Source: Parabacteroides sp. An277
Lineage (GTDB): Bacteria > Bacteroidota > Bacteroidia > Bacteroidales > Tannerellaceae
DNA: 64,000 bases
NCBI RefSeq assembly: GCF_002159645.1
Contig: NZ_NFJB01000002.1
Span: forward strand, 62,001 to 126,000
Reading direction: 5' to 3'
The notes under the pieces are model-generated. The model searched no databases and had not been told where the DNA came from. It saw only the letters and a program-made list of their open reading frames with translations. The position numbers and the translations under genes were made by a program. Shown here one piece after another: positions 18,401 to 25,766 of the stretch. Position 1 is the first letter of the stretch, and every line of letters starts with the position of its first letter.

Positions 18401-19501
18401 CAAGACAACCTTATCTGTTGTTCCGTCGCCTTTCATACCAACATAGTCTCCCCATACTGCATCTGCCATCCCTTGTGTCTGAGAAGGCCAACCATTCTCT
18501 ATCTTATCAGGTGTACCAAACAGCACATTTGTTTCATCACCGGCACACTGAACAGCTACATTTGCTTTTACATCCGTATCACCTAAGATAGCTACCAATT
18601 GCTCGCTTGTGCCGTCAAACTCGATAGTCGCATTATCAGCAGCATTTGTTAATGCTTTTTTAATAGCTTCAGCATTGCTATCGTTAGGTTCTATCTTAAC
18701 AACTTTATAAACATCACCATCCTTAGTTTCAGACGGGATCTTTCCAGAAGCTTCAATATAAGCGTAATCAGTAGCAGAATTTTCTACAGTTGTGCCTTCA
18801 AGGTTAATTCCTGAGAAATCTGTAATTGTAACAAATGACTTACCACTTTCACTTTCGAAATAAGTGTATCCATTATCCGTTCCTCCAGAAATATTACCAA
18901 TAATTTCAATACCAAATGCAGGAGATGCAGGCCATGTTTCATCACCAGCAGCAATCTCGTTTGCATTTAAAATCTTATTATCAGTGATGTTATACTTAGG
19001 AGCAGCAGATGTAGGATAAATTGTAATACCATTTGCTACATGATTGTCATCTGCAGAAGTACTACTTACTGTAATTGTGTTATTTTCAATGTTAACACTT
19101 CCTGCAAATACTGTAATAGCACTCTTGTTTTCGATTACTGTTCCATCTTCACCAGCATTTCCATAAACCATTACATTTTTGTAATCAATGTTCTTGAAAT
19201 TTTTAATGGTTACATTTTCACCAGTAATAACGATACGACCCTTCCAGATATGTTGATTTCCATCCAATACGAAATTAGCCTTATCAATCAAAAGGAAATT
19301 TCTTTGGTCTGAATACTCAACATCACCATTAACGGTCATTGTCAAGCCATCTTCAGACAATGTTACAGGTTTGCCGCTGGTAAATTCAGACAGTTCTGTT
19401 TGCCAATCCCATGTCCATTTGTTGACATAGTCGCTGGCATAAACCAATGACGAACCACTAAGCAACATCGCCGTGCAAAGCGTAAGTACTTTTTTGTTCA
19501 T
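15431..19501 (-). CDS. Large DUF6383 surface/secreted protein with beta-helix N-part, paralogue 2
   Basis: A 1356-residue protein with the same signal peptide start as paralogue 1 (MNKKVLTLC). After the signal the first ~200 residues look like a right-handed beta-helix (GRIVITGENVTIKNFKNIDY, GSVNIENNTITVSS). From about residue 470 it aligns with paralogue 1, and near the end it is almost identical, closing with the same DUF6383 tail (VSVDGESFKVVVK). At DNA level many codons differ synonymously there, so the protein identity is kept by selection rather than by a recent copy event. The tail resembles a T9SS type A sorting domain. Promoter, leader hairpin, trailer and terminator are all shared with paralogue 1. 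Ligand and role unknown. Confidence 0.85.
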   Translation of the reverse strand: MNKKVLTLCTAMLLSGSSLVYASDYVNKWTWDWQTELSEFTSGKPVTLSEDGLTMTVNGDVEYSDQRNFLLIDKANFVLDGNQHIWKGRIVITGENVTIKNFKNIDYKNVMVYGNAGEDGTVIENKSAITVFAGSVNIENNTITVSSTSADDNHVANGITIYPTSAAPKYNITDNKILNANEIAAGDETWPASPAFGIEIIGNISGGTDNGYTYFESESGKSFVTITDFSGINLEGTTVENSATDYAYIEASGKIPSETKDGDVYKVVKIEPNDSNAEAIKKALTNAADNATIEFDGTSEQLVAILGDTDVKANVAVQCAGDETNVLFGTPDKIENGWPSQTQGMADAVWGDYVGMKGDGTTDKVVLIIDGYAVKATQDENGNVTYSLDEYLPSSTDEDNLPSQYHYTLTPYEYAPGKYVLRVKDSYDNWLKVGNEFVTVNNVGVTKDSKGGWLFNNKALGNNNVVFPTELELMSGKDYVVEEGNELTTSSDITKAQKFGTAKISQAFMYAEDLLNRFGEYFTLGVTYTTKDEYGNDVEVDLTSIFKGELTPVQWDETGYYAGKAWYRKAYDNENKFMLINENNMILALNTNPKTGWSSGTDVHAYKLELITPKQYAEDTKGYYRTTFTIEYKAGDNAATTKDITNVYVQDNGRLIPIGCYLDGQTPVLAGKGSASIQEVEFTLNASAVVDASKWLTTPSYYMVEVANKNTKSSLYGKVLGLNESGNVTYVAPTKTNINLPEGQFAITYDAATGNYTLTNRENNHKTYTLRGSDLYNTGTTNVFAYRGSNSMDTLKITPVTLYTSADGFRRISPVDLNANTYEIALNTIAGPLYVIENHNDKHRIGLDAEEATAWRIEQPTVKVNDITGDFDHYAADTVSVYTPINYYVAGTGWVNTQNTNPKGKYYAPNTELLIPTYILKNTATDEYFNGKNGSEEAGNEYYVCNEDEKTATRLALKLAGDSTVVLVPVYNDSYAATYKEGDYTYTMGRDWIAGAEVSESVYDTYASASNMHLSSNKVIGGTTDIDGKGVLKDVALYSATSNDLFVIEETGARTYKLLNQDDKIAISLMENNDEVIYEDGAFANIDNAQAYDINPTLYVDTAYINRPGNYRYEYLLSVRPLRVDSIESCNNPNHEHPRTTFTEGDFLVVMRDSMDVEDDKNVHNNKYAYNGQPKLAFVSGIHQNDTLYYTNAAGEIIDKEEVGNAKYSFAKFAFKMINEANNEFVIETAYGYTPVKWVNGEPVEYEVSKGYLRWDNSFLVVTPNLDDAEHFTMEASELNATSNEEISAENSAVSVTATDGAVTIKGAEGKNVVIATILGKVVANEVINSDNETIAVPAGIAVVSVDGESFKVVVK

Positions 19502-19885
19502 TTTAAATTGTAATTAAAAGATTAATAATATAGTGGAGAGTCATAGAGCACGCCGTAGCTTCTTAAGGTCCGGACACAAAAAAAGCGCGGGCGTTTCTAT
19601 TATTTGCTTTGAGGCTCTGACAAAACCCGAACAATTAATAATAGAACAACAGCCCGCGCTTATACGATTATATATTCAGTTTCCCTGCACTGATACATAT
19701 ACTATGATATGCACGAATATAGGAAACCTTCCATTTAATAATCGGTTGAAAGCGCAAGCATTTACTGTCCACTATTCCAATTGTTCTTAAAAATTTGTCA
19801 GATTTTCAAAGCAGGAATAATCTCCGTAAATACTTGTCAATATTTCAATGATTCCCAAAGGCGGAAACGCTCTCCGCTGCGGAAT
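19502..19885 (-). ncRNA. Conserved long structured 5' leader of DUF6383 paralogue 2
   Basis: The reverse complement aligns with 2248-2621 over its whole length. Shared blocks include gacaagtatttac, ggacagtaaatgcttgcgc and the 85 nt before the ATG. It contains no gene. The central part (about 19690-19760) is the most diverged and the hairpin region the best kept. Confidence 0.6.
19578..19661 (-). terminator. Terminator-shaped hairpin in leader copy 2
   Basis: On the minus strand AAGCGCGGGC (19661-19652) pairs with GCCCGCGCTT (19592-19583). The stem is extended by TTCTATTATT with AATAATAGAA, then a T-run. It lies about 77 nt before the start codon. Loop text gttcgggttttg matches tctcgggttttt of copy 1. 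Confidence 0.75.
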
Positions 19886-19890
19886 CGATG

Positions 19891-19920
19891 CAAAGGTAAG
19901 GAGGAAAAATGAAATAGCAA
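19891..19920 (-). promoter_or_regulatory. Promoter of DUF6383 paralogue 2
   Basis: Reverse complement gives TTG, 19 bp, TACCTTTG, in a block nearly identical to 2211-2240. Confidence 0.8.
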
Positions 19921-20052
19921 GAGATTTGAGCAAAAACTTTTAGGTTTTTATCCGAAACCAAGACTTTTGAGGACGAAACCCTAAGGTTTGGAGGATAAAC
20001 TTGAACTTAACGACAAAAAAATAGAACCTCTTTATATCAAGATTCATTTATG

Positions 20053-20110
20053 CCTATAATCGTTTTCGTTTATAACGAGAATCCTTTTCATTTATAACGA
20101 GAATCGCGAG
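20053..20110. repeat. TTATAACGAGAATC array, 22-bp period
   Basis: TATAACGAGAATC occurs at 20071 and 20093, exactly 22 bp apart, with a degenerate unit before it. The same motif in the opposite orientation (GGATTCTCGTTATAA) recurs at 55381-55427 in an unrelated intergenic region. Confidence 0.75.
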
Positions 20111-20140
20111 CGATTAGAGGCGTGTGTCCTAAATAGAAAA

Positions 20141-20247
20141 TGGCACACTGATAACACTGATTTAACAGATGACCGCAGATTCTTTTTTTATTGATTTATA
20201 ACTAAATAAACCTGTGGTTATCTATTAAATCAGTGTTCAGTGTGCCA
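20141..20247. terminator. Large inverted repeat between ppx and DUF6383 paralogue 2
   Basis: TGGCACACTGATAACACTGA... (20141-20170) is the near-perfect reverse complement of 20220-20247. It forms a stem of about 28 bp around a ~49-nt loop that carries T-rich text. It can terminate ppx, but its size and the 'aacactgattt' simple sequence also fit a small dispersed intergenic repeat. Confidence 0.55.
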
Positions 20248-20288
20248 TACATTCATTATGACATACCGCCCAATCTTTTAGGAATTTA

Positions 20289-21203
20289 TCATACCTCGCG
20301 CTCCGCTTTTTGGTCGGCAGCAAAAAGATCGTCGATGATACCATCGGAAAGTCCTATCTCTGGGACATAAATATATTCTGCATGAATGACCTCCGCAATG
20401 CAAAGGAATATTTCGGAAGCAGGGACAATCACGTCGGCACGGTCCGGTTTCAGGTTGAATGCATCCATACGAGCCTCCGGCGTAAGTATTTTGAGCTTAT
20501 CATAAATGCTTTGCAAGGAAGAAATAGGAATCCGCTTGCGGCGTTTATCCTTCTTATCTATCAATTTATACAATTTATTGATGTTTCCACCCGAACCGAT
20601 AATATTGATAACAGGATAATCTTTCGTATGCGCTGCAATCTCGTCGCGCATTTGTTGCCAAGCCGCTTCCGTCACGCCGTCCGTTAAGATACGAACCGTT
20701 CCGATATTAAATGAACGAGAGTAAACCAACTCCCCATTTACCAACAGATTAACTTCCGTACTACCACCGCCCACATCGACGTACATATAATTCCCATTCC
20801 GGTCTTCCATACACTCAATGTGATTGTTATAAATCATCTGTGCCTCTTCTTGGCCGTCGATGATTTCAATCTGGATGCCCGTACTCTTGGCAATCTTCTT
20901 GATAATACTCTTCCCATTCTTCGCATCACGCATGGCCGAAGTAGCACACGCCCGAAACGAATCCACTTCATAAATCTTCATCAGGTGGCGATACGCCTTC
21001 ATGAGGCGGCGCATCCGCTCCTCTTTGACCGGAGAAATCTCTCCCTTTTCGAACACATCAAAACCCAACCGCAACGGAATACGCAACAACAGTACCTTCG
21101 AGAATTTATCCTCTCCGGTACTTTCGATTCGCGTCACTTTCTTGATTAACAGACGAACGGCATTCGAGCCGATGTCTATAGCTGCATAAGTTTTACTCTT
21201 CAT
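20289..21203 (-). CDS. Ppx/GppA family phosphatase (exopolyphosphatase-like)
   Basis: A 304-residue actin-fold enzyme: phosphate-1 loop AAIDIGSNAVRLLIKKV, then FRACATSAMRDAKNGK, IDGQEEAQMIYNNHIECM and the phosphate-2 loop YVDVGGGSTEVNLLVNGEL. It is the short form, without the C-terminal HD-like domains of E. coli Ppx. Members hydrolyse polyphosphate ends or pppGpp. Its start overlaps the last 11 nt of the polyphosphate kinase gene, so the two are translationally coupled. A polyphosphate-degrading role is the simplest reading. Probable terminator at 20141-20247. Confidence 0.92.
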   Translation of the reverse strand: MKSKTYAAIDIGSNAVRLLIKKVTRIESTGEDKFSKVLLLRIPLRLGFDVFEKGEISPVKEERMRRLMKAYRHLMKIYEVDSFRACATSAMRDAKNGKSIIKKIAKSTGIQIEIIDGQEEAQMIYNNHIECMEDRNGNYMYVDVGGGSTEVNLLVNGELVYSRSFNIGTVRILTDGVTEAAWQQMRDEIAAHTKDYPVINIIGSGGNINKLYKLIDKKDKRRKRIPISSLQSIYDKLKILTPEARMDAFNLKPDRADVIVPASEIFLCIAEVIHAEYIYVPEIGLSDGIIDDLFAADQKAEREV

Positions 21204-23283
21204 GGTTATTTTGTTTGTCTACGTTTGTTTCTTTCGCTAAATAATATTGGTAGAGCGCTTCTTGCGAACGGAAATACCCTGTCTCAGCGACTTCCGGGAA
21301 AGCATTCGTTCCCTTTCCGTCCACGATACGACCTTGCAACGTGTCATGCAAACCATAATCGACCACCCGCTTCAAGTCCTCTTTGACATCGGGGTCGTAA
21401 ACAGGCGTCACCACCTCGATTCGATTGTCCAAATTCCGAGGCATCCAATCTGCCGAACCGATAAAAATCTTCTCTTCGCCTCCTGCGGCAAAGATAAAGA
21501 TGCGCGAATGCTCCAGATAGCGGTCAATAATACCCGTAATGCGCAAGTTGCCATTCAATTCCGGCAACTTCGTATAAAGCGAACAATTACCACGCACCAG
21601 CAAATCGACGGGCACACCCCGTTCTGCCGCTTCGTAGAGCTTCTTTACCATATATACATCGGTAATATGATTGATTTTTATCCTGATATAGGCAGGTTTC
21701 CCGGCTTCTTTGTTCTTAATCTCCTCGTTGATGAGACGAAGGAACTTGTTCTTCATCTCGTTGGGCGATACCAACAATTCCTTAAAACGAGTCATTGAAT
21801 AGGGACGTTCGATAAAATCAAACACCGCATTCACATCCCGCACGACAGGGCGCGACGCCGTCATCAACATATAATCCGTATACGTACGGGCATTCCCTTC
21901 ATGGAAGTTCCCGGTACTGATACAAGCAATATCCGCGCCACTCTTCATCGCAATATGTGTAATCTTGGAATGCACCTTCAATCCTTCGACACCAAAGATA
22001 ACATGAATACCCGCATCTTGCATCCGCTTGGACCAATTGATATTCGATGCTTCGTCGAAACGCGCCAGAAGTTCGATAACGACCGTCACCTTCTTCCCGT
22101 TGCGAGCCGCGCCAATAAGCGCCTTCACCACTTTCGAGTCTTTCGCCAAGCGATAGAGTGTGGTCTTAATGCTCTTCACCTCTTTGCTGATAGCCGCTTC
22201 TTGCAAGACGCGGATATAGGAATCGAAACTATGGTAAGGCACATGGATAAAGCGGTCTTTCTCCCGAATCAATTGCAAGATACTTTCCGACCCTGAAAGC
22301 TCTTTCTTCAAAATAGGCGTCCAGGCCGGATATTTCAAATCCGAACGTCCGCAATCAGGAAACTTCATAAAGTCCTTGTGGTTATGATAACGTCCGCCTG
22401 CCAGCACCGTATCCAGTTTATCCAGATACAACGCATTCAGGACCTGCTTCAAGAGTGCTTTCGGCATCATGGCGTCGTAGAGCACTCGAAGCGGTTCGCC
22501 CCGTTTGCGACTCTTCACGCCTTTCGATATCTTTTGCAACATGCCATTGCGCAGGTCGTTATCGATTTCCATTTCCGCATCGCGGGTAAACTTAAACGAA
22601 TAGGCTTCGAAATCCGTATAATGCTGTCCACAAAAGATATAAGGAAGGCAACAGCGGATGACATCGTCCAAATACATCAAATAGCGCTTCTCTCCTTTAT
22701 CCGGCAAGCGTACGAAACGTCCACAAATGGATACCGGCAATTCCAGAAAAGCATATTCCGAAGCCGGACGTTTGCCTGCCCCCTCGCGATGCATCTTGAC
22801 AGCCAAGTAAATATTCTCGTCGTTCTCGACATTCATCTGCTTAATAGCGGAATACCAAACCGGTATCACGCGCCCGTTCAAGTTCTGTTGGTAAAAATTA
22901 TAGATAAATTGGAGCTGTTCTTCGTCCAGTTCGTCCTCTTTGACCAAATAAATGTTGTTTTCTTTCAGTTTCTGGGTAATCTCACGTACGGCCAGTTCGA
23001 AATCCTTCGCATATTCAGAGTTCAATTTGGTAATTTCCTTCAAAATATCTAATGCTTCCAAGCGATTCTGCCGCGCCTCTTTGTCTTCACACTCAGCAAT
23101 ACGGTTTTGCGACGCTACACGTACCCGAAAAAATTCATCCAAATTGTTGGAATAAATGCCCAAAAAACTCATCCGTTCCAGCAGCGGAACGTTTTCTTTG
23201 CATGCTTCTTGCAAAATACGACGGTTAAAGTACATCCAGCTGATATCTCTGGGTAAATACGTTTTATTGTTCTTTATTTTCAT
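21193..23283 (-). CDS. ppk1: Polyphosphate kinase 1
   Basis: A 696-residue enzyme that makes inorganic polyphosphate from ATP reversibly. The N-terminal domain starts TYLPRDISWMYFNRRILQEA and holds GIYSNNLDEFFRVRVA. The two catalytic phospholipase-D-like domains show GLKVHSKITHIAMKSG, which carries the phospho-acceptor His, and DRYLEHSRIFIFAAGG with the second His. The ATG at 23283 is preferred over an in-frame ATG 42 nt upstream because the protein then begins MKIKNNKTYLPRDISW and the upstream ATG lies only a few bases after the -7 box. Operon with the Ppx-like gene. Confidence 0.95.
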   Translation of the reverse strand: MKIKNNKTYLPRDISWMYFNRRILQEACKENVPLLERMSFLGIYSNNLDEFFRVRVASQNRIAECEDKEARQNRLEALDILKEITKLNSEYAKDFELAVREITQKLKENNIYLVKEDELDEEQLQFIYNFYQQNLNGRVIPVWYSAIKQMNVENDENIYLAVKMHREGAGKRPASEYAFLELPVSICGRFVRLPDKGEKRYLMYLDDVIRCCLPYIFCGQHYTDFEAYSFKFTRDAEMEIDNDLRNGMLQKISKGVKSRKRGEPLRVLYDAMMPKALLKQVLNALYLDKLDTVLAGGRYHNHKDFMKFPDCGRSDLKYPAWTPILKKELSGSESILQLIREKDRFIHVPYHSFDSYIRVLQEAAISKEVKSIKTTLYRLAKDSKVVKALIGAARNGKKVTVVIELLARFDEASNINWSKRMQDAGIHVIFGVEGLKVHSKITHIAMKSGADIACISTGNFHEGNARTYTDYMLMTASRPVVRDVNAVFDFIERPYSMTRFKELLVSPNEMKNKFLRLINEEIKNKEAGKPAYIRIKINHITDVYMVKKLYEAAERGVPVDLLVRGNCSLYTKLPELNGNLRITGIIDRYLEHSRIFIFAAGGEEKIFIGSADWMPRNLDNRIEVVTPVYDPDVKEDLKRVVDYGLHDTLQGRIVDGKGTNAFPEVAETGYFRSQEALYQYYLAKETNVDKQNNHEE

Positions 23284-23312
23284 GATAAATGTACTGTTTT
23301 CAATAGCCTCGC

Positions 23313-23320
23313 TAAAGGTA
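23313..23320 (-). promoter_or_regulatory. Probable ppk1 -7 box
   Basis: Reverse complement reads TACCTTTA, one base off TAnnTTTG, about 30 nt before the chosen ATG. Confidence 0.45.
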
Positions 23321-23424
23321 AACATTATTTTTGAATCTTTTATCCTTTTAGATATGAATTTCGTGTGAAATCTGAAACCCCGCCCCTTTTACAGCCTGAA
23401 AATGAGCCTACCATTCCGATTGCA

Positions 23425-23682
23425 AACCCCTGCAAACTGCAGCAACCTTGCAATCCCCTTTGCAAACCTTCCGCAAGGTTGCGGCAACTTTACAATTCCG
23501 ATTGCAAACCTCCTGCAAATTGCAGCGACCTTGCAATCCCCTTTGCAAACCTCCTGCAAATTGCAGCGACCTTACAATCCCCTTTGCAGACTTCCTGCAA
23601 ATTGCAGCGACCTTGCAATCCCCTTTGCAGACCTCCTGCAAATTGCGGCAACCTTGCAAACCCCTTTGCAGACCTGTTCAAA
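23425..23682. repeat. 41-bp tandem array, about six copies
   Basis: The landmark TGCAGC (or TGCGGC) falls at 23438, 23480, 23521, 23562, 23603 and 23644, spacing 42, 41, 41, 41 and 41 bp. The unit combines two ~20-bp halves, CCTTGCAATCCCCTTTGCAA and CCTCCTGCAAATTGCAGCGA, each with its own palindrome (TTGCAA and TGCAAATTGCA). There are no unique spacers. Several reading frames run open through it only because the unit lacks stops. It fills most of the gap between the glycosyltransferase 3' end and the ppk1 promoter; 23321-23424 holds nothing else recognised. Confidence 0.9.
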
Positions 23683-23696
23683 GAATGGAAAAGGGT

Positions 23697-24812
23697 TCAA
23701 AATTCCCCGGCGGCGCGCATCTTGGAAACGTAGCGTTCGAGCACATCCGGACGAAGCGCATGCAAGATGGCTTGCGGCGCACTGTCGACCCACGCATGGA
23801 AGCGGGCATCCGGTTCGTAGGTGCGGGCAAATGCCAACAGTTTATCCAGGTTGAAATCCTCGGAAATGATGCCGGCGCCATTGCTCGTGGCATCCAAAGC
23901 GTTACAATCCTGTTCGATATGAGCCGGCACCATGAGAATCGGCTTGCCCAAATACATCGCTTCGCAAATAGATTCGAAACCGGCGGTGCTGGCATACGCC
24001 AAACATCCCGCCATCTTCTCGAGAAACGTCTTGTCGTCGAGCGGATGAAAACTGAGCGTCGCATCGACCTGCTTTACCTCCTTTTCGCCCCGCCGGTCCC
24101 AAAAGAAACAGAGCGGAACGTCGGGACGCTGTCTGTGCCATGCCATTACATTCTCGGCAAAACCAGAATTGAGCATGTAGCCGTGGATGTAGTCTCCTTT
24201 TGTCGGATGCAGGGCAAAGACCTCTTTACGCAAGAGCGGCGGCACCACACGGATATTGCTGGCCGTATCGTCGTCCATGGCCTTAAACGAAAGCGCCAAT
24301 TTCTGGCAAGCGCCGATGCACGTCAGGCGAGAAAAGAGGTTGAGCAACCGGATTTCCGACCGGTTCTTTTCCGGAAGCGGGAAATCTTTATGTAGAAACA
24401 GGTATTGATGGCCGATACAAATCTGCGGCGTATTAATAGAATAAAGCGCATAGGCCATACCCGTCAGGAGTTCGTAGAAATTAATGACCACATCCGCCCC
24501 ACTTTCCGTAATGCTTTTCTTCAGGAAACGAATGCTACGCAAATAAGCTGGTATGCGGAACATATTGTAAGCTACGCTGCGCGTCAACGTATTTCGTTTA
24601 TTAGCCGGCGTAGGCAAGAAGTTCGGACTTTCAAAGCGTTCGATAGGCGCGTGGATATTACGCCGGAAGAAATCCGGAATCTGACGCGAAAAGCTTTTCC
24701 CCACTAATACCTTTACCACTTCGTGCCCATGGCTCCGCAAAATATTCTCCAACGCGATGCATTGCGTCAAATGCCCGCGTCCTTCACCTTGTACAATAAA
24801 AATACACTTCAT
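23697..24812 (-). CDS. Glycosyltransferase family protein (MJ1255/VC2487-like, GT-B fold)
   Basis: A 371-residue protein starting MKCIFIVQGEGRGHLTQCIA, the EGRGHLTQ nucleotide-sugar fold loop of this MurG-like family. The second half has FHPLDDKTFLEKMAGCLAYA and a GFESICEAMYLGKPILMVP acceptor/donor loop typical of GT-B enzymes. Sugar donor and acceptor are not predictable from sequence. Its ATG overlaps the stop of the upstream phosphoesterase gene (ATGA), so the two are coupled, suggesting a shared envelope lipid or glycolipid role. Confidence 0.85.
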   Translation of the reverse strand: MKCIFIVQGEGRGHLTQCIALENILRSHGHEVVKVLVGKSFSRQIPDFFRRNIHAPIERFESPNFLPTPANKRNTLTRSVAYNMFRIPAYLRSIRFLKKSITESGADVVINFYELLTGMAYALYSINTPQICIGHQYLFLHKDFPLPEKNRSEIRLLNLFSRLTCIGACQKLALSFKAMDDDTASNIRVVPPLLRKEVFALHPTKGDYIHGYMLNSGFAENVMAWHRQRPDVPLCFFWDRRGEKEVKQVDATLSFHPLDDKTFLEKMAGCLAYASTAGFESICEAMYLGKPILMVPAHIEQDCNALDATSNGAGIISEDFNLDKLLAFARTYEPDARFHAWVDSAPQAILHALRPDVLERYVSKMRAAGEF

Positions 24813-25612
24813 GAGGCAGACGATACATTAGGAAGCGTTTGAGACGCTTGCAAGCTATCACTTTCCACTTCCGTATAATACAAAACGTTCCAATTCCCCT
24901 CTTCATCTTCGGCCAAGGCAGAAAGCGTTTCTACCCAATCGCCCGAATTAAGGTAATGAATTTTACCATAATACGTATTGTCCGGATGATGAATGTGCCC
25001 ACAAATGATACCATCGTATTTACGAGCCGACGCAAATTCAGACAGCGTCTGTTCAAAATCTGAAATATACGAAACAGCCGTCTTTACTTTCTGCTTGATG
25101 CGTTGCGAAAGCGAGTAATAAGGCTTCCCGCGCCAAGCCCGATAACGGTTATACCAACTATTAAACCAAAGCAAGAAAGTATACCCCAAATCACCCAAAT
25201 AAGCCAACCAGCGCATTTGAGAAGTGACACGGTCAAACACATCGCCATGCGTAACGAAATAACGTTTCCCGTTCGATTCGAGCACATAATCTTTTACGAT
25301 TTGAATGTTCGCAAAACGAATAGGTGCGAGGTTATCCAGAAAATCGTCGTGGTTTCCTCGTACATAGATTACTTCCGTTCCACATTTCTCCATCATCTTC
25401 ATAAGGATTTTAAAGAATTGCGTATGGTTCGATTGCCATTTTCGCGTTCCGTTACGCTTCATATGCCAACCATCAATAATGTCTCCATTCAGAATCAGAC
25501 GGTCGCAATTGACAGCTCGTAGAAAATTACTCACTTCCTTCACTTTAGAATGCGAAGTTCCCAAATGGATGTCCGACAGGACAATGGTGCGATAATGTTT
25601 TCGTAAATACAT
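24809..25612 (-). CDS. LpxH-like metallophosphoesterase (UDP-2,3-diacylglucosamine diphosphatase family)
   Basis: A 267-residue calcineurin-like phosphoesterase. Metal-binding motifs in order: SDIHLG (Asp14, His16), NGDIIDGW, VRGNHDDF, THGDVFD and CGHIHHPD. The overall pattern matches the LpxH/YbbF-like group that hydrolyses UDP-diacylglucosamine to lipid X in lipid A synthesis. Because Bacteroidetes carry several paralogues, the exact substrate is not certain. It is the first gene of a two-gene operon with the glycosyltransferase. Confidence 0.85.
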   Translation of the reverse strand: MYLRKHYRTIVLSDIHLGTSHSKVKEVSNFLRAVNCDRLILNGDIIDGWHMKRNGTRKWQSNHTQFFKILMKMMEKCGTEVIYVRGNHDDFLDNLAPIRFANIQIVKDYVLESNGKRYFVTHGDVFDRVTSQMRWLAYLGDLGYTFLLWFNSWYNRYRAWRGKPYYSLSQRIKQKVKTAVSYISDFEQTLSEFASARKYDGIICGHIHHPDNTYYGKIHYLNSGDWVETLSALAEDEEGNWNVLYYTEVESDSLQASQTLPNVSSAS

Positions 25613-25721
25613 TTACTTGTTTTTCTATTTTGAACACTCAAAATTACCGCCTGGATATGACGGCATTGTGTGTTTCGGGTTACATTTCTTTTACATATAA
25701 ATATATGTGGTCGTTCGCCCG

Positions 25722-25729
25722 CAAAGTTA
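25722..25729 (-). promoter_or_regulatory. -7 box of the LpxH-like/glycosyltransferase operon
   Basis: Reverse complement TAACTTTG, matching TAnnTTTG, about 110 nt before the start codon. Confidence 0.6.
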
Positions 25730-25766
25730 TAACATTTCTTGGTTGGTTGGATACGAAAAGGGCAGA

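Noticed and set aside
2622-19501. Recent gene duplication or gene conversion of the DUF6383 genes
   Set aside because: Near-identical protein segments differ at many synonymous positions, so the copies are old and held by selection; only the 36-bp trailer is identical.
23408-23854. Several long overlapping open frames on both strands with Cys/Leu/Gln-rich repeating peptides
   Set aside because: They only translate the 41-bp tandem array, whose unit lacks stop codons in several frames; no promoter, no family resemblance.
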